Source: Deltaproteobacteria bacterium
Lineage (GTDB): Bacteria; Desulfobacterota; DSM-4660; Desulfatiglandales; HGW-15
DNA: 33,469 nucleotides
Reading direction: 5' to 3'
Assembly (NCBI GenBank): GCA_019307745.1
Contig: JAFDJA010000016.1
Span: forward strand, 1 to 33,469
Position numbers and translations under genes: made by a program. Under the pieces are notes generated by a model, which made no database searches, had not been told where the DNA came from, and saw only the letters and a list, made by a program, of their open reading frames with translations. Shown in pieces: positions 16,544 to 24,994 of the stretch (the first letter of the stretch is position 1; each line of letters opens with the position of its first letter).

Positions 16544-17004
16544 GTTAACTCCTTTTTGAGATATATGGATTTTAAATGTATAAGTTATCAGTTTAACTGA
16601 AATGTGTCCGGAAAAATAGCAGTAAATGAAAATTTTAAAAAGATATTAGTGTTTTGAAAAGAGAACTGACATGGCCTATAAACCGCGGACCATTTTTCAA
16701 AGTGCAGACTGCTGCCTGAATTTTGAGTCTTTTGTCAAAGCGAGACACAGAAAACCTTGAGTTTAAAGGGTGGTTGGAATCAGTCTAGCCTGCAGGCATA
16801 TTACAGATATGGTGCAGATAAAAACTGTTTGTTCGGCAATTCGCTCTTCAGAAATGATCATGCGAACATCTTTGCTGTCAAACAAACAGACATTAAATAT
16901 AAGGTGGTTGGTGGTTCAAGGGGAGAATATAAATGGTACAAGATTCAGAAACCAGTTTTTATTAACGAGTTTTTGAGGTTTTAAAGTAATATATTTTCTA
17001 TTCA
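16544..17004. other. Intergenic stretch, no gene supported
   Basis: Short open frames exist (for example from ATG 16671, MAYKPRTIFQSADCC, and from 16757), but none has a good ribosome-binding site or recognisable family. A small decayed gene cannot be excluded. Confidence 0.4.
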
Positions 17005-18135
17005 TCAATGAGGCTTGATTGGATAGATATATTCTTTCCCTTGATAATTTTTAATGATTAGTTTTTCCCCTGCTGTATCCTTGATATATGATGGTGTAAC
17101 AGGTATCTTACCTCCTCCATGTGGCAAATCAATAATAAAACGCGGTATGCATAATCCTGTTGTGTAACCCTGTAATTCCGACATGATTTCCAGCCCTTTT
17201 TCCAAAGGGGTCCAGAAATGGGATGTCCCTTTTGCTAAGTCCGCTTGAAACAGATAATATGGTTTAACCCTGATAGTCAGGAGTTTCTGCATAAGTCTCC
17301 TGATTACAGAAGGGTTGTCATTGATTCCATTTAGCAGGACTGTCTGGCACCCTATGGGTATACCTGCATCCGCCAATAATGCACAGGCAGACGCTGCTTC
17401 TGAAGTGATTTCAGACGGGTGGTTGAAGTGTGTGTTGATATAAAGCGGGTGAAACCGTTTAAGCATTTTCGTGAGTTTGGGTGTGACACGTTGAGGCAGT
17501 GTACAAGGTACTCTTGTCCCTATACGTATGATCTCCACGTGAGGTATGGAGTGGATTTTTTCCAGGATATGGGCGAGTTCGTTGTCCTGCAGGAGTAAAG
17601 GATCTCCTCCCGATAGAAGTACATCTCTTATTGTTTTTGTGGCCTTTATATATGCAATACCTTCTTTTATACTCTCTTTTGTCACCATGGAGGGATGTCC
17701 TACTTTCCTTTTCCTATTGCAGAACCTGCAATACATGGCACAGCGACTGGAGATCAGAAAGAGTGCTCTGTCAGGATATTTATGCGTCAATCCAGGCACA
17801 GGAGAAAGCCCCTCTTCGTTTAAGGGATCATCTAATCCGTCCAGTTTTGTTATTTCACGGATATCAGGAACCGCCTGCCCGTATATAGGATCTCCTTTTG
17901 TTTTCAAGAGTTTCAGGTAGTAAGGATTGATAAACATAGGGTATGACTCAGCTACTTTCTGTATGCCAGCGCTGTCCTGGTCTGGAATAATAGAAAGCTC
18001 CTTGGGTGAAGTGATCCCCATGGAGAGTATTTTCTCCCATGGCTCATATGTCTTTATTATTTTTGCTGTTGTTGTCATTTGCCTGATATCTTTTTTTGAT
18101 TTTGATTCATACCTTGTTATTATTTCTCCTGTCAA
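17005..18135 (-). CDS. KamA-family radical SAM aminomutase (lysine 2,3-aminomutase-like)
   Basis: This protein (376 residues from TTG 18135, or 357 from ATG 18078) has the radical SAM motif Cys132-x3-Cys136-x2-Cys139 (RCAMYCRFCNRKRKVG). It has the PLP lysine Lys343 in HGGGKIPV. The two aspartates that bind the lysine amino group in lysine 2,3-aminomutase are kept: Asp299 (FQADLAKG) and Asp336 (IIDLPHGGGK). Glutamate aminomutases change these, so L-lysine or a lysine-like substrate is likely. The C-terminal zinc-binding cysteines of clostridial KamA are absent, so the protein is of the shorter type, like EpmB, which acts on free lysine for EF-P modification. No efp or epmA is near. An AGGAG follows the TTG, and the start is unsettled. 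Confidence 0.88.
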   Translation of the reverse strand: MTGEIITRYESKSKKDIRQMTTTAKIIKTYEPWEKILSMGITSPKELSIIPDQDSAGIQKVAESYPMFINPYYLKLLKTKGDPIYGQAVPDIREITKLDGLDDPLNEEGLSPVPGLTHKYPDRALFLISSRCAMYCRFCNRKRKVGHPSMVTKESIKEGIAYIKATKTIRDVLLSGGDPLLLQDNELAHILEKIHSIPHVEIIRIGTRVPCTLPQRVTPKLTKMLKRFHPLYINTHFNHPSEITSEAASACALLADAGIPIGCQTVLLNGINDNPSVIRRLMQKLLTIRVKPYYLFQADLAKGTSHFWTPLEKGLEIMSELQGYTTGLCIPRFIIDLPHGGGKIPVTPSYIKDTAGEKLIIKNYQGKEYIYPIKPH

Positions 18136-18432
18136 ATGTCTTGTTGGTAAGGTGTGGTTTAATTGGTAATGTAAAGCCTGTCTTTTGCAGACATAGAATG
18201 GCTTATGTGAGTTAATGCATTGAAAAGATTAGGGATGGTTGCTTGATTGGTATATTAATATTATTCTGGCCGGGGATTTTATTGCAAGTATGTAACAGAT
18301 ATTTAGGGTCAAAAAATGGGATGGCTAAAGGCATTTTAAAATGAAGATGATTGTTCTGTGGATATCTGTTAGAGGAAAATACACATCATTCAGGATGGTG
18401 TAACTATGGGATAATGGTATTGATGATTGGAT

Positions 18433-19791
18433 TTAAAAAAGCAAATCTAAAAGATCCTTGACTGATTTAATACCGATAAGGTCAATGTCTGAAATAGATT
18501 CGCAGCTTTCAATGTTGCTTGTAGAGAAAAGACATTTACTGAAACCTAATTTTTTTGCTTCATTGATTCTCATTTCCGGCTGGTTCACTCCACGGATTTC
18601 ACCAGCCAGACCTATTTCACCAAAGGTTACCATGTCAGTTTTAACCGGTTTGTCCAGAAAGCTTGAGATCATGGCAGAGACAATGCCCAGATCTGTTGCA
18701 GGCTCATCTACCTTTAGGCCACCTGCGACATTTACAAAGATGTCCTGATCCCCCATCTCAAGACCCACTCTTTTCCCTAATACGGCAACTAGAAGGGAAA
18801 TTCTATTATGGTCTACCCCGACAGCTGTACGCCTGGGCATTCCGAAGGGGCTTGGCCCCACAAGGGCCTGTATCTCCACCAATAGGGGTCTTGTTCCCTC
18901 AATACATGGTACTACTACTGAGCCGGATGCCCTTTGAGGCCGCTCCTCCAGGAAGATACGGGAGGGATTTCCTACCTCCTTGAGGCCTTTTTCTTTCATC
19001 TCAAAAACCCCAATCTCGTTTGTTGAGCCATAGCGGTTTTTTACTGCACGTACTATCCTGAACATATGTTTGCTATCGCCTTCAAAGTAGAGCACCGTAT
19101 CCACAAGGTGCTCAAGGACCTTTGGCCCGGCAATGGCACCATCTTTTGTTACATGGCCGATGAGGAATGTCGGCGTGTTGCTTTCTTTAGCCCATCTAAG
19201 GAGCCTGGTTGATACCTCTCGCAGTTGACCAACGCTACCAGGCGCTGAAGGCAGTGCTTCAGTATGGGTCGTCTGGATAGAATCTACAATCAGAAGATCA
19301 GGATTTAAATCCTGCATCCTGTCAAAGATGTGTTCTATGCATGTGCCTGATACAACATATAGGTTTTCAGAATGAACAGAGAGTCGCTCTGCTCGTAATT
19401 TTATCTGCTGAGGGGATTCTTCACCTGAAACATAGAGGGTTTGTAGCCCCTGTTCAGAGAGTTTCCCTGCAACCTGGAGGACAAGGGTCGACTTACCAAT
19501 ACCGGGATCTCCGCCCAGCAGTAGGAGAGAACCGGGGACCAGACCTCCGCCGAGGGTGCGATCGAATTCCGAGATTCTGGTCTTGATTCTATGATCAGAA
19601 ACAAGAGATATGGAATCAATAGTTTGGGGATAGCCCATTGAGGAGATCGTACTCCCCTTTTTTTTTGAGGACTCTGAAATCTCCTCTGCAAAGCTGTTCC
19701 ACTCTGCACAGTCTGGGCAACGACCCAACCATTTGGGTGCCTGATAACCGCAGCTTTGGCAGGCAAAAATTATTTTGTTCTGTTTAGTCAT
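18433..19791 (-). CDS. radA: DNA repair protein RadA
   Basis: This 452-residue protein is a complete bacterial RadA (Sms), a RecA-like helicase helping branch migration in recombinational repair. The N-terminal zinc finger has Cys11, Cys14, Cys25 and Cys28 (ACQSCGYQAPKWLGRCPDC). Walker A is GGDPGIGKST at 93-102, Walker B-like LLIVDSIQT follows, and the RadA-specific KNRYGSTNEIGVF is near residue 255. The C-terminal third is the Lon-like domain with VNVAGGLKVDEPATDL and GLAGEIRGV. Order and length are standard. The ribosome-binding site before the ATG at 19791 is weak. It stands alone, 300 bp from the aminomutase gene. No feature is apparent in the 18136-18432 gap. Confidence 0.97.
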   Translation of the reverse strand: MTKQNKIIFACQSCGYQAPKWLGRCPDCAEWNSFAEEISESSKKKGSTISSMGYPQTIDSISLVSDHRIKTRISEFDRTLGGGLVPGSLLLLGGDPGIGKSTLVLQVAGKLSEQGLQTLYVSGEESPQQIKLRAERLSVHSENLYVVSGTCIEHIFDRMQDLNPDLLIVDSIQTTHTEALPSAPGSVGQLREVSTRLLRWAKESNTPTFLIGHVTKDGAIAGPKVLEHLVDTVLYFEGDSKHMFRIVRAVKNRYGSTNEIGVFEMKEKGLKEVGNPSRIFLEERPQRASGSVVVPCIEGTRPLLVEIQALVGPSPFGMPRRTAVGVDHNRISLLVAVLGKRVGLEMGDQDIFVNVAGGLKVDEPATDLGIVSAMISSFLDKPVKTDMVTFGEIGLAGEIRGVNQPEMRINEAKKLGFSKCLFSTSNIESCESISDIDLIGIKSVKDLLDLLF

Positions 19792-19933
19792 ATCAGATTT
19801 TTACTGCCAGTAGTTGAACTCATGATCTCAAAAATATCAGACATATTGGATAGTATATAACAGAACTATACCTTTGAAGAAAATAGATGTTTCATTGGGG
19901 AGTACTCTGTTTGGGAAGATGAACTGTAAGCCC

Positions 19934-20416
19934 CTATTGTTTAATGCCGTATTTGTCATAGAGGCTCATTAGCTGATCCCGCCATCTCTCGGTCTCAATG
20001 CGGCCTTTTTCTATTTTTTTATTACCCTGTTTAATTATAGGGATATTATTGCTGCGTATGCCGGAAATCTTTATTTTAAAACCATTGTAGATCGATTCTG
20101 ATCCATGGATATATATGGAGTGTAATGCTCTTATCTCTTTATTATCAGGATTAATATTCCGCAGGCTGTCAAGAAATCTTTTATATACCGGAATCACATA
20201 GCCATTTAATTCTTCGTAAATCTTATGGTCAGTTGTGTAGTTTTCTCCTGTAACCGAAGCATAGCGTTCCAATGCCTTGTTTTCAAGCTCTGCTATATTA
20301 AGTATCTCATGGTTTATATAATCTGCAATTCCCAGAGCTGTCTTGTTTACGGCGCAGCTGACAAAAAGATTGATTCCCAGTAGTATGGCAATTGTGAATT
20401 GAATAAGTTTCTTCAT
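19934..20416 (-). CDS. Probable lipoprotein of unknown function
   Basis: This 160-residue protein begins with a signal peptide (KKLIQFTIAILLGINLFVSC) with Cys21 as the likely lipidated residue (FVSC-AV, an imperfect lipobox because Phe is at -3). The rest is helical and charged, with no cysteine or known motif (EELNGYVIPVYKRFLDSLRNI). It is probably anchored in the outer or inner membrane facing the periplasm. AGGAAA just upstream of the ATG at 20416 supports the start. It is on the same strand as radA but 142 bp away. I do not recognise a family. Confidence 0.65.
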   Translation of the reverse strand: MKKLIQFTIAILLGINLFVSCAVNKTALGIADYINHEILNIAELENKALERYASVTGENYTTDHKIYEELNGYVIPVYKRFLDSLRNINPDNKEIRALHSIYIHGSESIYNGFKIKISGIRSNNIPIIKQGNKKIEKGRIETERWRDQLMSLYDKYGIKQ

Positions 20417-20490
20417 TTAATTTCCTAATACCGAATAAATCGTTTTGAAGTGTAAAATACATGAATCCTGCGCAAGGTATCTATAGTGGC

Positions 20491-20620
20491 TTGTCCCGCC
20501 AAAGCGGGATAAAGCTTGTTTTTTTTTAAACAGTAAATCTGTCCGCACTCCCACTGCCGCAGAACGGGCTCCCAGATTTAGTGCTTTGCTACGATACTTC
20601 GCGTAAGATTAAGGTAATAA
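20491..20620. repeat. Dispersed repeat, copy 3
   Basis: TCCCGCCAAAGCGGGATAAA at 20492 forms a stem CCCGC, loop CAAA, GCGGG and shares its core with the copy at 696 (CCGCCAAAGCGGGATAAAGC). After it, AACAGTAAATCTGTCCG resembles the GACAGCAAGACTGTCCG of copy 2. It starts about 75 bp upstream of the lipoprotein start codon. The end is uncertain because the body is diverged. Confidence 0.6.
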
Positions 20621-21290
20621 AGTTTGATATGTCTGGTATTGATACTAGCAAAAGCAGTGTTTTTTTGTCAATAGTCTGTCTGGATCTCAGGACAAAGGGT
20701 GTGGAGATAAAAATTTGCTTTCAATATTGTAATGGATGAGCAGTTTTTATGGGTTATAGTATTTAAGTGAGAAGATTTCTTAATAGTATCGGTGCTGAAT
20801 TCAGGTAAACCTACTGTCTTAAATTTAAGACATTTTTTGGGGGAGTCTCCAATTCCTATAATTTATTGCTACCCGAAATATGATCCGTATGTTGCAAGGA
20901 TAAAGATGTGATTTTAAACTTTTTTTAGAAAAATATACATAATAACAAGATCTTAAGCTCATAGAGCCTGTATTTTTTTAAGTGCTGATATGGTTCTGTT
21001 TTAATATTAAACACCCTTTGCCCTCTTGATGGTATGAATTATGCATTAAAGTCCTGATGATATTACATAACAACACATGATGAGAAGATTTATAGTTCAA
21101 TCTGAGAAGAGTTGGGACTTAGTCTGATTGTATTCAATTGGAAACATAGTTTTTTTACGCCGACAATTATGTCAAGCATCCGGCGCTTTTTTTACTAGAT
21201 TTGTCACTTTTACTAGTCGAATTATTAAGAAGATATACTCTTTAATTTGAATTTTATATTGATTTCAACTAGTTGAGTTTATGCGGGATT
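20621..21290. other. Long AT-rich intergenic stretch without a supported gene
   Basis: No frame longer than a few dozen codons has a ribosome-binding site. Short symmetric elements are present, such as CGCCG and CGGCG flanking ACAATTATGTC near 21160-21185, and TCAACTAGTTGA at 21265-21276. A non-coding RNA or a regulatory region for the downstream small-protein gene is possible. Confidence 0.4.
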
Positions 21291-21291
21291 T

Positions 21292-21308
21292 TTGGCATGA
21301 GTTATGCA
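21292..21308 (+). promoter_or_regulatory. Sigma54-type promoter (-24/-12)
   Basis: TTGGCATGAGTTATGCA fits the sigma54 consensus YTGGCACGRNNNTTGCW with two mismatches, and the invariant GG and GC are correctly 12 bp apart. It shares the half-site TGGCATGAG with the element at 30270. The next gene starts about 360 bp downstream and has its own sigma70-like promoter, so the transcript would have a long leader or be a separate small RNA. Confidence 0.55.
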
Positions 21309-21585
21309 AATATTCATGTATAAGGCACAGGATAGAGTCATACATTGTTTTCAGGTTTTCATGAAATGTTTGGCTTTTGACCTGACCTTATAGGTATTTA
21401 AGATTTTAGATAAGTTTGGAAAAGAGGGAAACAACAGGAATTATAAAACTGATAAAATATTGTTCAGTAAGTGTTTGGTGTATTTTTATTTAAATGATTG
21501 ATAAGATAATGATTTTTCTATGGATATAAATTATTTAATTGATTGAGAATCAACATAATATTTTTTTTCAGTTCATAAAAAAATC

Positions 21586-21614
21586 TTGACAATATGTATG
21601 TAGTATTTTATTAA
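21586..21614 (+). promoter_or_regulatory. Sigma70-type promoter of the small exported-protein gene
   Basis: A perfect -35 TTGACA (21586-21591) and a -10-like TATTAA (21609-21614) are separated by 17 bp. The start codon lies about 57 bp downstream of the -10. It is among the best sigma70-like promoters noticed in the window. Confidence 0.65.
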
Positions 21615-21670
21615 CGTATACAATCATTTATTACAATCATTACTACTATTATCCAGGAGGCCTAAAAAAA

Positions 21671-21967
21671 ATGATTAAAAAATGGAATTTGAAATTAGTA
21701 GCTGGTGTTCTCGCAATAGTTTTGGCAATTACACCGGCGGTTGTTTTGGCTGGTGGTGGCAAAGGTGGCAAAGGTGGTAAGGGCGGACAACGCGCAGAAC
21801 AGGCCACTGGTGGTGGTACTGCTGCTGCTGCTGAAGGAGCTGCTGGACTTGGAGCTACTGGTGGGCTGACTGCAGCAGGAATTGCTGGTATTGCAGCTGC
21901 TTCTGTTGCTACATTAGTAGTGGCAGCTGAGGCTACAGATACCGAGACAACACCTGCCCACCCATAA
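21671..21967 (+). CDS. Small exported Gly/Lys/Ala-rich protein
   Basis: This 98-residue protein has a clear signal peptide (residues 1 to about 27, ending AVVLA) and a mature part of very simple composition. GGGKGGKGGKGGQ comes first, then an Ala/Gly/Thr-rich stretch (ATGGGTAAAAEGAAG), then a hydrophobic Ala-rich helix at about 65-87 (GLTAAGIAGIAAASVATLVVAA), and an acidic TDTETTPAHP tail. The helix could be a membrane segment or an assembly interface. AGGAGG (21655-21660) ten bases upstream, a near-consensus promoter and a strong terminator suggest high expression of a single-gene transcript. No family is recognised. It may be a surface or matrix structural protein. The function is inferred from composition only. 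Confidence 0.7.
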   Translation: MIKKWNLKLVAGVLAIVLAITPAVVLAGGGKGGKGGKGGQRAEQATGGGTAAAAEGAAGLGATGGLTAAGIAGIAAASVATLVVAAEATDTETTPAHP

Positions 21968-21990
21968 TAATTTTTTTTTAAACGTAATTC

Positions 21991-22023
21991 AGGTAAGGCG
22001 GTGCAAACCGGCTTACCTTTTTT
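21991..22023 (+). terminator. Rho-independent terminator
   Basis: AGGTAAGGCGGT and ACCGGCTTACCT form a 12-bp stem with one mismatch around a 4-nt GCAA loop, followed directly by a T run. It lies 23 bp after the small exported-protein gene. Confidence 0.9.
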
Positions 22024-22595
22024 ATGCCGTTTTTTTATCCTGAAATTTTCTTGGTGTAACTATCTGATTTGTAAATAGTTTTTTGTAATAATGCCTTTTG
22101 AATTTAAGTTTTTCATACAATAAATGAAAGCAAATATCACCAGGTCTGATGCCTTGAGACATCCGGTAGGCATGCTGCGATTTCGGTAAAATAATAACTG
22201 TATTTACTTGAATAATTACTGTCCTGAGGGGAGCGATAAAATATCTTCTTATTTTTTGCATTTCATATTCAACCTAACTTGAATCTATCCTCAATCGTAG
22301 ATTCCTGGAAATCTAGAAATAGAGTTGAATTGTTACGCCTGTGACATTGTTCAAATTAATTGGTGAAATCTGAGCGGAATCTAAGCGCGAAGACAGCAAA
22401 GTCATTATTAAGAAACCTTTGGTCGGATTTTATATAACAACTTTGATTATAGTGGATAGTGGAAGAATTTGAGAGAGACCCTATCCTTGGGGAAACCACG
22501 GAGTCATAAGAAAGAGATTGAAACTTAGTTTTAGAAACAGCTATATTTTTGGGTGACTCTAGCCCGAGGTAAATAGTCTTAGTTAAAATAAAGCT
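22024..22595. other. Intergenic stretch between two terminators
   Basis: A 79-codon minus-strand frame (22022-22261) and an 85-codon one (22356-22613) exist, but neither has a good ribosome-binding site and the second runs into the terminator hairpin. I see no other feature. Confidence 0.4.
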
Positions 22596-22632
22596 AAAAA
22601 GGCCTTCATGCATTTAACATGAAGGCCTTTTT
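22596..22632 (-). terminator. Strong hairpin terminator, bidirectional
   Basis: The 15-bp arms AAAAAGGCCTTCATG and CATGAAGGCCTTTTT are perfectly complementary around a 7-nt loop. Because A and T runs flank the GC core, it can work on both strands. It lies 24 bp beyond the arylsulfotransferase-like stop codon. Confidence 0.92.
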
Positions 22633-22655
22633 AGGAAGTTTTGATAATATGGTTA

Positions 22656-23960
22656 TCAGTTTGTCCCGGGAAGATCCTTTCCTTTAAAACCCTCAAAATC
22701 TGGCCCATATCTGTAGGCCTTGAAGATTGCCTTGTGATCAGGATTTATGAATTCCCATACGATCTCTCCTGAGCGAGTAACCTCAAAAATTCGTCCAGTA
22801 GCGCCTTCACAGATTAATGTATTTCCATTTTTCAGTCTCTGTGCCCCGGCAATATAAGGTGAATTAAAGAGCCATTTTGTTTTGATCGGGAATTTCCAGG
22901 ATTTATCTTGGTGCTCATAGCTCCATACGACCTTTTTGGTTTTTGGATTTATTTCCAGTACGCGGCTGTGATCTATACCCCAGTACAATCCTGATGCTTT
23001 CACACTTGGAAGGCCTATGCCGTTGTCAAAAATTATAATATTTCCATAACCTGGTAGCCCTTCCGTAATCATTTGAAAATCATGCTGACCACCTAAAAGG
23101 CCCCATTCGCCCTCCATACAGCCGCCATATCTCCACTGAACCTCTCCAGTGGCTTTGCTGAAAATGATGCAGACGGAATTATGGCGTAGTGATACCATAA
23201 TAGATTCAGTGCCTGTTATAGGGTTGCCGGCAGGGAGATACTCAAGAGAGTTGGCATGAAGCCATTCATGACGGTCATTGAGGGGACATATTGGATATTC
23301 CTCTGGTCTGAGGTAGTCGCTGGCGCGCCATGACCAGACAATTTCACCCTCAGGGGTGGTTTCTGTTATCAATTCTTCAAAAATCTTTCCGTCAGAGTGT
23401 TCCTCTCCAGGGATTCCGCCTGGAATTTTTTTCTCCATCTCTTTGGGGACAGGATCCCATACAATCTGGATATAGTTTCCATTGGGCAACTTCGCCTGGT
23501 CATGGTGGGCACTATCGGTTTTTATCTTGACCAGAATATTATTGTCCCAGTCCTTTTCAATAAGAACACCACCTTTGCCGCTCATGCTGTGATTGCCGGG
23601 ACTTCCGTAACCAACAAGAGTTCGGCCTGAATAGAGCAGGTTGCCGTTTTCAAGGAGTTCTCCATAGAGTCCCGGTGCATTGCTGTTTGTCCATGTATGT
23701 ACAATATTGCCTTTCATGTCCATTAGGTTGACAGTGCCGGTACCAGCCAGGCTGCACCACAGAGTGTAACCTTTGTAACTTTTTGAAGGGACATATTTTG
23801 TGACACCCACGGGCCATTCAGTAACAGAGCGGCCTTCTCCACCATCAGATACCGAGACAAATGTATCACCGGAAAAGGCAGATATTGATGAACCTGAGAT
23901 AATTGATAGAATAATCAGTGTGAAAAGTGCTGATATGGTTAAAATTTTATGTTTTTTCAC
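22656..23960 (-). CDS. Arylsulfotransferase (ASST)-like exported protein
   Basis: This 434-residue protein begins at GTG 23960, where GGAGG five bases upstream (23970-23966) fixes the start. A longer frame from 24020 lacks such a site. It opens with a signal peptide (about residues 1-30). The body is a repeated beta-propeller pattern with NGNLLYSG, NGNYIQIVWDP, NGNTLICEG and GEIVWSW/GEIVWEF blades, as in AssT-type arylsulfate sulfotransferases. Candidate catalytic histidines are in AHHDQ, EWLHANSLEYLPAGN, RHNSV and GGQHDF. AssT transfers sulfate between phenolic substrates in the periplasm, and many homologues have unknown substrates. No dsbA/dsbB-like partner genes flank it. The thioredoxin-like gene lies upstream but is separated by a 237-bp gap. 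Family is confident, activity moderate. Confidence 0.82.
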   Translation of the reverse strand: MKKHKILTISALFTLIILSIISGSSISAFSGDTFVSVSDGGEGRSVTEWPVGVTKYVPSKSYKGYTLWCSLAGTGTVNLMDMKGNIVHTWTNSNAPGLYGELLENGNLLYSGRTLVGYGSPGNHSMSGKGGVLIEKDWDNNILVKIKTDSAHHDQAKLPNGNYIQIVWDPVPKEMEKKIPGGIPGEEHSDGKIFEELITETTPEGEIVWSWRASDYLRPEEYPICPLNDRHEWLHANSLEYLPAGNPITGTESIMVSLRHNSVCIIFSKATGEVQWRYGGCMEGEWGLLGGQHDFQMITEGLPGYGNIIIFDNGIGLPSVKASGLYWGIDHSRVLEINPKTKKVVWSYEHQDKSWKFPIKTKWLFNSPYIAGAQRLKNGNTLICEGATGRIFEVTRSGEIVWEFINPDHKAIFKAYRYGPDFEGFKGKDLPGTN

Positions 23961-24197
23961 TGCGTCCTCCTTTTGGAAATTAAAATAGATTAACAATAAT
24001 AATATGAACTTTATCCGCAATTATTAGGCCAAATGACAGGGTTTATTTAACCGTTTATCAAACTTTTTTTTATCATATAATATAGCATAGAGTATTACGA
24101 ATAATAGTACAATTGATTTGGGCTGATAAATCAGATCCTAGGCATCTGGTATAAGGTTTTGAATGATACATATTAAGAATTTTTTGGGAAATAATAG

Positions 24198-24935
24198 TTA
24201 TTTGTCTAGATTTTGTCGGAACCGTTCCAGTTCCTGTATGCTTTCAAGATGGTCCGGTTCAATTTTAAGGGCTTTTTTGTAAAATTCCTGTGCCTTTTCA
24301 GCATATTCAATGTCATTGCTTTCTGCACTTCTTGTGTGGTAGACAACGCCTATGGCATAATAACCGTATGCCTTTTCAGGGTCAACCTCAATGGCCATTT
24401 CAAAATGGTGGATAGCCTCTTCATATCTTTTGTTTTGCAGGTATTCATTTCCAATATCACTGTATTGACCTACTATTACATCCTTGATTCTCTGCAGGAA
24501 CTCTTCTGTTGTCATTTCTTTGTCTTTTAGGAATGGGTTCACTTTTTTAGGCTCATTCATGCAGCATGGAATAGATATAAAGAGCGTTGGAAATTGTTTT
24601 ACCTTAAATTTGTTAGAAATAGAAAGTTCTGCGTCTCCTATTTGTGGGTTGATCTCAACCTTGGGGATGTCTGCTAGAAAATTCTCCACTTCATAGGTAG
24701 TAAGGTAATTCTCTGCTAATTTTTCACTCCACGTGTCTCCATCTATATGAAAGAAGATAACAAGGGGCAGTTCGTTTTCTCTCGCATATTCAAATGCACG
24801 CTCATATCCATCAGAATAGTGCTCCCATAAAGTTAATTCAAGTGAAAAGGCATGTGTATAGAAAATCAGGCTCATAATAAAAATTAGTGCGGCGGATAAA
24901 ATTCTTTTATGTAATACCGTCCTGTTTTTTATCAA
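24198..24935 (-). CDS. Exported thioredoxin-like protein with TPR repeats, no CxxC
   Basis: This 245-residue protein has a signal peptide (about 1-31, ending HAFS). It is followed by a thioredoxin-fold region (about 35-150: ENELPLVIFFHIDGDTWSEKL, then KFKVKQFPTLFIS with the cis-Pro) and three TPR-like helices at the C-terminus (DIGNEYLQNKRYEEAIHHFEMAIEVDP and AEKAQEFYKKALKIEPDH). The redox CxxC is missing: the corresponding spot reads DTWSEKL. The only cysteines are a pair in IPCCMNE after the cis-Pro. It is therefore unlikely to be a normal disulfide reductase and may be a scaffold or chaperone in the periplasm. The start is TTG 24935, strongly supported by AGGAGG seven bases upstream. It follows the YihY-like gene by 59 bp, likely in the same operon. 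Confidence 0.8.
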   Translation of the reverse strand: MIKNRTVLHKRILSAALIFIMSLIFYTHAFSLELTLWEHYSDGYERAFEYARENELPLVIFFHIDGDTWSEKLAENYLTTYEVENFLADIPKVEINPQIGDAELSISNKFKVKQFPTLFISIPCCMNEPKKVNPFLKDKEMTTEEFLQRIKDVIVGQYSDIGNEYLQNKRYEEAIHHFEMAIEVDPEKAYGYYAIGVVYHTRSAESNDIEYAEKAQEFYKKALKIEPDHLESIQELERFRQNLDK

Positions 24936-24994
24936 TGTTTTACCTCCTGGATTATTAAAATGTGTTTTCTAATGATCAGCAACATATAGAAAAA

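Noticed and set aside
16671-16984. Possible frameshifted small gene upstream of the aminomutase tail
   Set aside because: Pieces in two frames look protein-like, but no family pattern or ribosome-binding site links them, so it is not called.
21160-21190. CGCCG...CGGCG arms around ACAATTATGTC as a terminator
   Set aside because: The stem is only five bases and no gene ends nearby. A T run does follow, but the evidence is too weak to call it.
22022-22261. 79-codon minus-strand frame next to the terminator
   Set aside because: It has no convincing ribosome-binding site and no recognisable family; the end falls directly against the small-protein terminator. A chance frame is more likely, though not fully excluded.
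22356-22613. 85-codon minus-strand frame
   Set aside because: It begins inside the strong terminator hairpin and lacks a ribosome-binding site.
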